NCBI RefSeq assembly: GCF_010183535.1
Contig: NC_071331.1
Location: 1,612,001-1,676,000 of the forward strand
Reading direction: 5' to 3'
Source: Caenorhabditis remanei
Taxonomy: Eukaryota > Nematoda > Chromadorea > Rhabditida > Rhabditidae
Length of the DNA stretch: 64,000 bases
Shown here piece after piece: positions 56,035 to 64,000 of the stretch. Position 1 is the stretch's first letter, and each line of letters opens with the position of its first letter. The translations under genes and the position numbers were made by a program. The notes under the pieces are model-generated. The model was given only the letters and a program-made list of their open reading frames with translations, was not told where the DNA came from and made no database searches.

Positions 56035-58731
56035 ATGCTAAGCCGTCTTAGCCGTCGTACTTCTAGATCTCCTGTGGGTCGCAAAGAACGCTCTCTTCCA
56101 GTTGAAAGAGAGCAAACCCGCGGCAAACTCCGGTCGAAATCGCAACCGAAGTCCGTAATGACCTCGATTGTCGGTCCGACCAAATCAGCGATCACGAAAA
56201 CTGTGACCAAAGCCAAAGCTCTGAAGACAGATGCAGAAGCCGCGGTTCAATTTCTTGAAGACCCCACCAACAAATACCCTGAGGATATCAGCCAAGAAAC
56301 AATTCAAGCAGCCACATCACTTGTCCTCAACATGAAGACAGTGGTGGCGAGAATTGAGGGTTTCGACGCATTCATCTATAATCAGTTCCAAAAGTCCGCA
56401 ATGAAAAAACTACCGGAAAGGGAAACTCTTCTCCGCGACGTCACGGACGCACTCCGAGCAAGCGGAGCAGACGGGTTACATAAGCAACTCACAGCTCACA
56501 TCGCTGAAATGGAGCAAATCCTAACGGCTTTTGGAACACCAATGAGTAGCCTCCAACCACCTAACCAGCCACAAGATCCACAATCTTGTGAAGCGATTAC
56601 TGAAATGGAAAATTACATCTACGAAGCAAATCACAGCCTAGAGACAATCCACCTGGGTGATGAGCTGCCCCACTCTCTCGACTCTAGAGACGAGTCCGCT
56701 TCCAGCTCACATCCTATCACCTCGTCTCAAGACCGTGAACTATCCATGATGTATTCCGACAGTGCGTTTCCAGATCGTACACGAGAAATTCAGCAACGAC
56801 TATTAGCTGAAAACCGCCGGTTGAAAGAGGAGAACGCTCAGCACATTCGTGCTCAATATGAAGAAGAAAAGAGAAGATATGCTGCCAACATGCAAGATCT
56901 CCAATACCGAGAATCTCTTGCAGCTGAACTAGCGAAGGCTCAAGCAAAAGAAGATAACTGGATATCGCGGCTCAATCAACACGTTGAGGCACGACAAGCA
57001 CAAGAGAATGCTAACCAGGAATCCGCGGGTGCCATTACAACCAGCTCGCCGTTGCCACCGTTCGAGCCGCCAACCGTCAGAACAATTACTGATCCGGTGG
57101 TAGAATCTTTCGAACCGGTGACTGACAACAGAGTTGTACCGTCCCCAGCTCAAAGCCAAAGCAATCCAGCTGCAATTATTGTTCCTCAAGAGGAATATGT
57201 ACAGGAGACTCCGATCCTGCGCACAGCACATCAGATCTATCAACAGAATATTGAGCCGAGAACCGCGGAATCACTACACAGCACCCGCAATCCTGTTCTA
57301 AACGACCTAATGAATGTCCTCTCAAACATTGCCCAAAACCAAAGAGCAACAGAGAGAAACATCCTACAACAAACAACCCACATGGTCCAAGATATGGAAC
57401 AGAGACTCGGTGCACAAATACATGAAAGAGCTGAGTCTTTAAGATCCAGAGCAACTAGCAGAAGATCTCGGGCCAGAAGTCCAGCCCGTTCGGAGTCAAG
57501 TTATGCGCGCAGATACGAACGCGGTGATCCGTCCGACTCGGAAGACGAATCAATCCAACCGACACCAACTCGTAACGCGCCGACTCACCGAATCCGTTCA
57601 CGCAGCCCAACGCCGATACCTCGTAACAGAGGTCTGAAGCTGGAAGTCAAACTAAAACTTCTGCAAAAGTTCGATGGATCGAATGACTTGGATCATTTCC
57701 AAACATTGTTCACAAAATTCGTCCTTGAGGACACGGATCTGAACCCGGAAGCAAAACACGCAGTGCTGATGAACCACATTACCGGTCCAGCAGCAAAATG
57801 CGTTTCACACGCCAGAGACCCCTCAGTCGCCATTATGATGACATTCTCAGCACTGAATAAAGTCTATGGAAAAGTGAATAATAAACACAATCTGCTCAGA
57901 AAACTGCAAAGTTTACCATTCCATCAAACCGACCCAGACGCCATGCGGCTAGACGCGGCCTCTCTTACCAACGTCCTACAACAACTAAAGGACAAAGGAG
58001 TACCCGCAGATGATCACATGACTATGTGGGCGATTGCGTGCAAACTCCCCGAGAACATGCAAAAAAGCCTTGCCAAATATACTGTCAAGATGGGAGAAGG
58101 TCTAACCCACGATCTTATTCTAGACAGAATCAGTCGAGATATCGAGACGATGGCAATGGAACAAACGTATGTCAGCCAACGCAGTCCCCCAGCCAATGAA
58201 CTGACGGGATCATACGCAACTGTCAACTTTGCAAATGCAACACCGAGCAGACAAAAATCCGCGGTTCAGTCCAAAGGAAATAACCCAAGTGGTACCCGCA
58301 AGCCAGTATACGATCCAAAACTACTCGAATCGGATTACATCGACCCGATTACAAAGGCTAAATTGGAGGGTATATACGCTCCAGGACCAAAAGGTGTCAA
58401 TCTCAGAGTCATCTACCGCACTTTCCCTTTCCACGAAAAGGAAGAAACCAAATGCAAGGTATGCCGCGGAGATCACCACGAGATCCGATGCACCCTCTCA
58501 AGCAAAGCATTCCGAGACATGTGCAAGACGAAAGGATTGTGCGCAATCTGTACTCGAAAACATGACATCACAGCTTGCGGTTCCACCTACCGTTGTGGAT
58601 ATTGCAACGGAGCACACCACCTCGGTGGCTGCCCAAAGAAAGAGTTCTATAGAGACATGAAGAACTACCCAAAGGACGCTCCAGAAGTGGCCACGTTTTT
58701 TCGTGCCCCACACCCCAACAAATCGAAGTAA
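56035..58731 (+). CDS. gag: BEL/Pao gag polyprotein
   Basis: I take ATG 56,035 as start (898 aa) because the in-frame sequence before it holds a splice acceptor; the frame is open from 55,894. Layout: Arg/Ser-rich basic N terminus (MLSRLSRRTSRSPVGRK); a coiled-coil stretch about residues 255-325 (EIQQRLLAENRRLKEENAQ); a second Arg/Ser segment about 475-525 (SRATSRRSRARSPARSE); a DUF1759-like capsid region (KLLQKFDGSNDLDHFQTLFT) from about residue 535; and a C-terminal cysteine/histidine region with CKVCRGDHHEIRC, CAICTRKHDITAC and CGYCNGAHHLGGC, resembling BEL/Pao zinc knuckles. Gag forms the virus-like particle and binds element RNA. It overlaps pol by 29 nt in a different frame. Carries eight or so CCGCGG sites in more than one codon register. 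Confidence 0.85.
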   Translation: MLSRLSRRTSRSPVGRKERSLPVEREQTRGKLRSKSQPKSVMTSIVGPTKSAITKTVTKAKALKTDAEAAVQFLEDPTNKYPEDISQETIQAATSLVLNMKTVVARIEGFDAFIYNQFQKSAMKKLPERETLLRDVTDALRASGADGLHKQLTAHIAEMEQILTAFGTPMSSLQPPNQPQDPQSCEAITEMENYIYEANHSLETIHLGDELPHSLDSRDESASSSHPITSSQDRELSMMYSDSAFPDRTREIQQRLLAENRRLKEENAQHIRAQYEEEKRRYAANMQDLQYRESLAAELAKAQAKEDNWISRLNQHVEARQAQENANQESAGAITTSSPLPPFEPPTVRTITDPVVESFEPVTDNRVVPSPAQSQSNPAAIIVPQEEYVQETPILRTAHQIYQQNIEPRTAESLHSTRNPVLNDLMNVLSNIAQNQRATERNILQQTTHMVQDMEQRLGAQIHERAESLRSRATSRRSRARSPARSESSYARRYERGDPSDSEDESIQPTPTRNAPTHRIRSRSPTPIPRNRGLKLEVKLKLLQKFDGSNDLDHFQTLFTKFVLEDTDLNPEAKHAVLMNHITGPAAKCVSHARDPSVAIMMTFSALNKVYGKVNNKHNLLRKLQSLPFHQTDPDAMRLDAASLTNVLQQLKDKGVPADDHMTMWAIACKLPENMQKSLAKYTVKMGEGLTHDLILDRISRDIETMAMEQTYVSQRSPPANELTGSYATVNFANATPSRQKSAVQSKGNNPSGTRKPVYDPKLLESDYIDPITKAKLEGIYAPGPKGVNLRVIYRTFPFHEKEETKCKVCRGDHHEIRCTLSSKAFRDMCKTKGLCAICTRKHDITACGSTYRCGYCNGAHHLGGCPKKEFYRDMKNYPKDAPEVATFFRAPHPNKSK

Positions 58732-61700
58732 AGGCATTTCGGCAGACACAGAGTCAAAAGTACCGAACTCTGTGTCAAACGCTGACTTGCCAACAGCATC
58801 TATCACTAACATTTGCTCTATTACTTCCGTTCCTTGTTCTACTAATATTGTCTCCCAAAATCATAGTTCTCAATCCGCGGTTGCAGAAGGTAAATACCCT
58901 CGTTCCGCGGTTCAATCCGTTGCAAATCCCAAAACTCTATCTTATTTTAAAAATCTTGTTAAATCTAACCAAACCGAAAAAGGTGATCCAGAAAAATTGG
59001 CATTACAGCTGTTCACTCAGTTTCTCAAAAGATCAGACCACCATGTCCACACGGCATTTGCCCCGAATGATACAACACGTCTCACTTTCCTTTACCTGGA
59101 AACACCAGACGAACAGCCTCTCCTCTGTCTAGTCGACTCAGGCGCTTCGTTGTCACTCATTCTAGAAGCAACAGCGAATAATTATCAGCTACCGGTCTTG
59201 AAACGAACTAGACTGTCAGTCCAAGGATTCGGATCCACCACATTCGCAAACTCAAATATTTACGCATTACAAATTATGTTACCAGAATCACAACACCACC
59301 TATCAATCATGATTGTAGGATCACCCACTCTACCAAAAACTCAGTATCGAGCTCCAATACTATCTCATGAAGATGCAAGGTTCCTACAAAGACAGAACAT
59401 TGACATGAGTGCAGCTATCAATAGCGGCGATTATAATGTCCACAATATTCATATGATCATCGGTAACGACATACTGTCGTACATCACAGCACAACCCAAC
59501 TACTGCAAATATATACTTCCTTCTGGCAGAGCGTTGGAAAGAACTATACTCGGAAATATTGTACATCCGATACCAAAGCTAGCCTTATGGAACAAAGCTG
59601 TTGATCCACCGTTGTCAGATGAATACCAGATCGCTATGAACGTAGCCAACACTCTGTTGAGTAGCTGTGAACCAGAGGACGCTATGACAAAACTGACTCT
59701 CCAAATTGCCGAAATGTACAGGTTAGAAAACCTGGGCATTGAAAATCCTTCCGTTTTTGACAAATTCAAAAAATCCACACTGGATCTCCTACAGGAGTTC
59801 TTCGATACTGTCAAATTCAACGAGGAAGGCAAACCAGAAGTTGCTCTTCCGTACAATGGCAACGAGTCACGTCTAGCTGATAATTACAACGTGTGCTTCA
59901 AGAGACTAGTCAGCTTGGTCATAACTCTGAAAAAAGGCGTAGACCTACTCTCAAAATACGATACAATCATTACTGGTCAAGAATCCGCCGGCTTCATTGA
60001 GAAAGTAACCGCGGAAATGCTGAAAGCTGAGGGTCCCAAATACACTATTCCCCACCGAGGAGTGGTGAAAGAAGACTCACTCACAACAAAGCTGAGAATC
60101 GTTCTCGACGCATCCAGTCACGCTAGAGGCGAACTCTCGCTAAACGACTGTCTCCACGCCGGAACCAACATGATTACCCCAATTTTCGGAATCCTGATAA
60201 GGATGAGATGCCCGCGGTTCATCATTGTTGCTGACATTGAGAAGGCATTTCACCAAGTGCGCCTACAACCTGAATTCAGAAATGTCACAATGTTCCTATG
60301 GCTTAAAGACATTACAGCTCCAGTATCCGCGGAAAATATCGAAGTGTATAGATTCCGTCGAATCCCATTTGGAATGTCAAGCAGCCCATTCTTGCTTGCG
60401 GCGTACATTACCTATAATCTAGACATAAATCCCCATGAATTGAATGAGGAAATCAAAGACAATTTGTACGTCGACAATGCTTTATTCTGCACAAATGACA
60501 GATCTGAGATTGCTACGAAAATCAAAGGTACAAAATTCATTTTCAAAAGAATGGATATGAACCTGCGGGAATACATCGTAAATGATCCAGATACCATGGA
60601 ATCACTTCCAGAATCAGAAAAAGCTCAAGCTACCACAATCAAGCTGTTAGGCTACAAATGGAATTCTACAGAAGACACCCTCACAGTAAAAATTGCTGCG
60701 TTGGATATTGACCACCCCACAAAAAGAGATGTTGCTTCCAAACTTGCTGAGACCTTTGATCCCCTCGGACTTGTGTCACCTATCATGGTCCCATTCAAAA
60801 GGCTCATGCAAAGAATATGGGAAAATGGCAAGAGTGTCAACTGGAAAGATCGCATTCCAAAGGAGTTACTGCCAGATTGGAGAGCCCTGCGGAACACCTT
60901 TATTGACAGAGAACTCACAGTCCCGAGACAACTCACGTCAAATTACGATTATTCTGAAGTCCATCTGCTAATGTTTAGCGATGCGTCCCAGGATATGTAT
61001 GCAGCATGTTGCTATGCTTGCTACATCGTGAAAGGTGAAACACCGGTTGTAACTCTGCTTACAAGTAAAAACAAAATCCGCCCGTCTAAACACGAGAGCT
61101 GGACCATTCCAAAACTCGAGCTACTTGCAATCCAGCTAGCCTCAAATCTTGCGTGTGCCATCGTCGCAGAGCTAAGAATCACTATCAATTCTATCAAACT
61201 GTTCACCGACTCTTCCTGCAGTATTTACTGGGTTCTTTCTGAAAATAACCCCCGGCAATGGGTGGCTAATCGGAAAACGACGATCAATGACAATATGAAA
61301 AAGATGGAAGAGTGTGGAATTCCCACTACCATCCATCATTGTCCCACCAAGCAAAACCCAGCTGACTACGCAACCCGCGGAATGAGTACCAGAGAAGTAC
61401 AGAACAGTAAAATGTGGTTCGAAGGCCCAAGCTTCCTGAAAGCTGATCCATCAACATGGCCATGTATGATTGCAGGAAAAGTTACCTGTCCAGCTGAGTT
61501 CCGAGAACTGGTGTACTCCGAGATCATCGATCCGGACACCAAAAAGAAAAGGAAACCACTCATGGAGAAAAAAGTAGCCAAACCAGCCGAGAATGTCCAG
61601 CGATCCGCGGTTGAACAGAAGACAGACGACACCGTCATGATTCTAAACAGCCAAACGACGAGACCCGGATCTTTCATCCCATATACAGCAACAAACTCTC

Positions 61701-63742
61701 TTCAAAAATTGACAAAAATTGTTGTACTAATATTAAAAACATTCAGCATAATCAAAAACAAGTCTTGGGAAAGTCCAGTAATGACTCAGTTCTTAAGTTC
61801 GGACTGTCCGCTACATCAAGCGAAAGTCGCCAGATTGCTCATAATCACCGAGCACTACAAAGACTGTGATTATCTAGACTACTCATTCCCGTCCGATATC
61901 GAGCACTTCACTGATACTTATGGAGTTCGTCGGGTACACAGAAGAATTACATCTCCAGTACTTCCACAGGAAGCCAGTGAGCCAATTCTCATCCACCCGC
62001 GGCATCCATTGGCGAAACTCATCGCTCGCGAAACACATGAAATCAATGGACACATGCCAGAAGTCTATACAACTTCAGCCATCAAAACGAGATATTGGAT
62101 CCCAAAATTGGGAGGCATTCTAAAGAACGTGATCCGCGGTTGTGTCAAATGCCAGAAAGTAAACAACTTTCCATTCGATTATCCATACACCAAAGATCTC
62201 CCACTATGCCGAACCACTCCGTCCAAACCATTCTCGAAAGTCGGCTTAGACTACCTTGGTCCAATCATGTACCGCGGTGACGATGGTCAAACCAATAAAA
62301 AGGCATATGTCTTGGTCTACACCTGCTTGATAACACGTGGAGCAGTACTGAGAGTTGTTCCAGATGGAACATCACAACGATACATCCTCACCCTGAAAAT
62401 GATTTTCAGAGAAGTGGGTGTACCCAATGTCATTTTCTCAGACAATGCTTCCACATTCAAATTAGGCGGTTCCATGATCAATAAAGACATCGAAGATTCA
62501 GTATACAGTCATTCACTTGTATCATTCCTAGCCTCTGAAGTTATCGATTTCAAGTATATCACACCTCTTGCCCCATGGCAAGGGGGAATCTACGAAAGAA
62601 TCGTGAAACTTGTCAAACACCAACTGATAAAAGAGTGCGGAATACGAACTTATGACTTTTACGATCTCCAATACATTGTATCAGGTGCTCAAGCTATGGT
62701 TAACAATAGACCACTAATCCCACACTCAAGAAGTCCACGTGACATGATTGCTCTCCGACCCATGGACTTTATAGCCCCAGGCGTCATGACTGAAATTCCA
62801 GCAGACTCAGACAAGTCAGATGCGCTCCCAAGGAGCACAGAAGCTACTGTACGAGCTCATATCAACAAAATGGAAGCAGCCACTGACAGACTTTGGGAGA
62901 CTTGGTCCAATGGATACCTACTCCATCTCAGAGAGAACATGCACACCAAAAAACGCTCTTCGTTATTACGACCCGCGGTTGGACAATTGGTGATTATTGT
63001 TACCAAACTTCTAAAACGGCACAAATGGCCATTGGGACTAATCGTTCATGTCGAAAGATCAAAACGCGACGGACAGATTCGATCCGCGATTGTAAAGTGC
63101 AGAGGCAAATTATACTCTCGTGCAGTCTCTCAGTTGATTCCTCTTGAATTAAATCCACTGAACCGCCCTAATATTGCAACAGAGGAAGAGACAGAAGACA
63201 CACAGGACTCTAGTCCAAGAGAGCTACCAGCACCCGCGGTTCTGTTCGATCCAAACATGAAATACGCCCCAGAGCTATTCCCGTCCAAAGACTTACCAAA
63301 CATTGCTGAATGTGAAAACAAAAACCCCGATCATAAAATAAATGAATCAAATATTATAAATTTACCACTGAACCTAAACACCGATCATCTTGAGAATAAT
63401 GTAGTGTCAGGTGACACAGATGACGATTTTGATATCATTGAAAAGAGATTGGGAACCGCGGATACTTATCAAGATCCACAAAGAGTCTTACCGGCTGAAG
63501 CCGCGGATGATGATTTTTCGGAGTTGCCAGCGGGCAGAGTTAGAACATATCTTTCTCGAAAAGCCAAAGAGCTTCCGATCAATTACGTTCATCACGCTGA
63601 CAGTCAGGAGACCGCTGGCACCCTCCCCCCGGGAATGTTGTCAACTATTTCCCTAAAGACAAATTTGTCGACAACTGAAAGGCTGAATGATGAGCCCCAC
63701 ATGGTTTTCCCCGCAAAACTAGGCTCATCATCGCCTTACTAA
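58703..63742 (+). CDS. pol: BEL/Pao pol polyprotein (protease, RT, RNase H, integrase)
   Basis: 1,680 codons open without interruption, +1 relative to gag, overlapping its last 29 nt, so expression by frameshift or splicing is implied. Aspartic protease: LVDSGASLSLI near residue 143. Reverse transcriptase: IVLDASS, ADIEKAFHQVRLQ near 509, RIPFGMSSSPF, and the catalytic box NLYVDNALF near 588, YVDN rather than YVDD. RNase H: MFSDASQDMY near 757 and LFTDSSCSIYW near 832. Integrase: zinc region HPLAKLIARETHEINGH...CVKCQK near 1,098-1,150, then catalytic Asp in VGLDYLGP (about 1,180), Asp in IFSDNAS (about 1,245) and Glu in GGIYERIVK (about 1,296). The C-terminal domain ends in an acidic tail whose last ~35 residues are encoded by the start of the 3' LTR. 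Domain order PR-RT-RH-IN is that of BEL/Pao and Gypsy; the sequence style is BEL/Pao. It looks intact. Confidence 0.9.
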   Translation: MPHTPTNRSKGISADTESKVPNSVSNADLPTASITNICSITSVPCSTNIVSQNHSSQSAVAEGKYPRSAVQSVANPKTLSYFKNLVKSNQTEKGDPEKLALQLFTQFLKRSDHHVHTAFAPNDTTRLTFLYLETPDEQPLLCLVDSGASLSLILEATANNYQLPVLKRTRLSVQGFGSTTFANSNIYALQIMLPESQHHLSIMIVGSPTLPKTQYRAPILSHEDARFLQRQNIDMSAAINSGDYNVHNIHMIIGNDILSYITAQPNYCKYILPSGRALERTILGNIVHPIPKLALWNKAVDPPLSDEYQIAMNVANTLLSSCEPEDAMTKLTLQIAEMYRLENLGIENPSVFDKFKKSTLDLLQEFFDTVKFNEEGKPEVALPYNGNESRLADNYNVCFKRLVSLVITLKKGVDLLSKYDTIITGQESAGFIEKVTAEMLKAEGPKYTIPHRGVVKEDSLTTKLRIVLDASSHARGELSLNDCLHAGTNMITPIFGILIRMRCPRFIIVADIEKAFHQVRLQPEFRNVTMFLWLKDITAPVSAENIEVYRFRRIPFGMSSSPFLLAAYITYNLDINPHELNEEIKDNLYVDNALFCTNDRSEIATKIKGTKFIFKRMDMNLREYIVNDPDTMESLPESEKAQATTIKLLGYKWNSTEDTLTVKIAALDIDHPTKRDVASKLAETFDPLGLVSPIMVPFKRLMQRIWENGKSVNWKDRIPKELLPDWRALRNTFIDRELTVPRQLTSNYDYSEVHLLMFSDASQDMYAACCYACYIVKGETPVVTLLTSKNKIRPSKHESWTIPKLELLAIQLASNLACAIVAELRITINSIKLFTDSSCSIYWVLSENNPRQWVANRKTTINDNMKKMEECGIPTTIHHCPTKQNPADYATRGMSTREVQNSKMWFEGPSFLKADPSTWPCMIAGKVTCPAEFRELVYSEIIDPDTKKKRKPLMEKKVAKPAENVQRSAVEQKTDDTVMILNSQTTRPGSFIPYTATNSLQKLTKIVVLILKTFSIIKNKSWESPVMTQFLSSDCPLHQAKVARLLIITEHYKDCDYLDYSFPSDIEHFTDTYGVRRVHRRITSPVLPQEASEPILIHPRHPLAKLIARETHEINGHMPEVYTTSAIKTRYWIPKLGGILKNVIRGCVKCQKVNNFPFDYPYTKDLPLCRTTPSKPFSKVGLDYLGPIMYRGDDGQTNKKAYVLVYTCLITRGAVLRVVPDGTSQRYILTLKMIFREVGVPNVIFSDNASTFKLGGSMINKDIEDSVYSHSLVSFLASEVIDFKYITPLAPWQGGIYERIVKLVKHQLIKECGIRTYDFYDLQYIVSGAQAMVNNRPLIPHSRSPRDMIALRPMDFIAPGVMTEIPADSDKSDALPRSTEATVRAHINKMEAATDRLWETWSNGYLLHLRENMHTKKRSSLLRPAVGQLVIIVTKLLKRHKWPLGLIVHVERSKRDGQIRSAIVKCRGKLYSRAVSQLIPLELNPLNRPNIATEEETEDTQDSSPRELPAPAVLFDPNMKYAPELFPSKDLPNIAECENKNPDHKINESNIINLPLNLNTDHLENNVVSGDTDDDFDIIEKRLGTADTYQDPQRVLPAEAADDDFSELPAGRVRTYLSRKAKELPINYVHHADSQETAGTLPPGMLSTISLKTNLSTTERLNDEPHMVFPAKLGSSSPY

Positions 63743-64000
63743 TCTCTTATTTCAATATTGTTCCAATCTGTTCACTAATTCACTTTATTTATCTCTTTTT
63801 GATCTCCTGTTATCAGGAATATTCAAATAATTATAATTCAAATTACCGCTCTTAATTCCCTTTTGTCAGTAAACACGCTCTATCGCTCATCTACTCTCCT
63901 CCGCATCTACACTATCTCGTTGCCGGCGGCCGCGACGCGTGTCCGCGTAGCGGTCGACCGCGCATCTCATACCAATCTCGTCCAACGAGAGAGGACAGTG
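63636..64000 (+). repeat. Start of the 3' LTR (cut by window end)
   Basis: Begins with the 27-bp string shared with 52,065-52,091 (TGTTGTCAACTATTTCCC). The pol frame runs about 107 nt into it. Near the end is a CG-dense stretch, 63,920-63,965 (GGCGGCCGCGACGCG). The right border and target duplication lie outside the window. Confidence 0.6.

Larger units (their letters stand above)
52065..64000 (+). mobile_element. BEL/Pao LTR retrotransposon, 3' end cut by the window
   Basis: Internal order: truncated LTR start, multi-exon gene, leader, gag, pol, 3' LTR start. A 27-bp identical repeat beginning TGTTGTCAACTATTTCCC occurs at 52,065-52,091 and 63,636-63,662. I read it as the LTR start; the two copies diverge right after it, so the 5' LTR is mostly missing or rearranged. 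Pol places it in BEL/Pao. About 35 CCGCGG palindromes and higher GC separate it sharply from the AT-rich left part. The insertion point lies in the spacer behind gene C, by comparison with 26,160-26,350. The long open gag and pol frames suggest a young insertion. Confidence 0.85.

Noticed and set aside
55998..63321. Numerous minus-strand and +2 ORFs over gag and pol
   Set aside because: Gag and pol motifs are all in the long + frames; the others have no recognisable domain.

Overview
The window looks like a nematode chromosome segment, most likely from the genus Caenorhabditis. It is AT-rich, with TTTTCAG-type splice acceptors, short (about 50 nt) introns, Tc4/Tc5-like and hAT-like transposon relics, and a dense field of the Caenorhabditis piRNA (21U-RNA) promoter octamer CTGTTTCA. 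I cannot name the species.

Positions 1-52,064 are a tandemly duplicated, transposon-riddled locus. It holds three intact copies of a small three-exon bHLH gene of the HLH-17/31/32 (Olig/bHLHe22-like) type, at 20,845-24,025 (A), 34,957-36,975 (B) and 46,487-49,690 (C). A broken copy lies at about 12,114-12,690, an older exon-2 relic at 9,516-9,645, and orphan exon-3 relics at 25,698 and 26,498. Each intact gene has a conserved ~300-bp promoter block and is preceded by an array of a ~210-250-bp repeat, here called the R unit (12 copies in all). The whole area is sprinkled with CTGTTTCA: I counted 28 on the + strand and 20 on the - strand. In 25 of the 28 + copies a YRNT start site lies 38-40 nt downstream. 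This is the geometry known for C. elegans 21U-RNA genes, so the region reads as a piRNA cluster in which the bHLH genes are embedded.

Inserted DNA in this half includes hAT-like MITEs with 8-bp target duplications, Tc4/Tc5-like CTAGGG elements with TNA duplications, a Harbinger-like 1-kb element, a large palindrome (37,755-40,250), GGCCCGG-rich mini-elements, and a truncated LINE 3' end whose 90-bp flanking duplication doubled a piRNA promoter. Several insertions are proven by an empty site in a sister copy of the duplicated block.

Positions 52,065-64,000 are one BEL/Pao LTR retrotransposon inserted into the cluster. It carries an unusual multi-exon gene at its 5' end, a non-coding leader, a gag ORF, and a pol ORF (protease, RT, RNase H, integrase) that is open throughout and runs into the start of a 3' LTR cut by the window end. 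The element is studded with the palindrome CCGCGG (about 35 copies), in all three reading frames and in untranslated parts, while the other 52 kb has about three.
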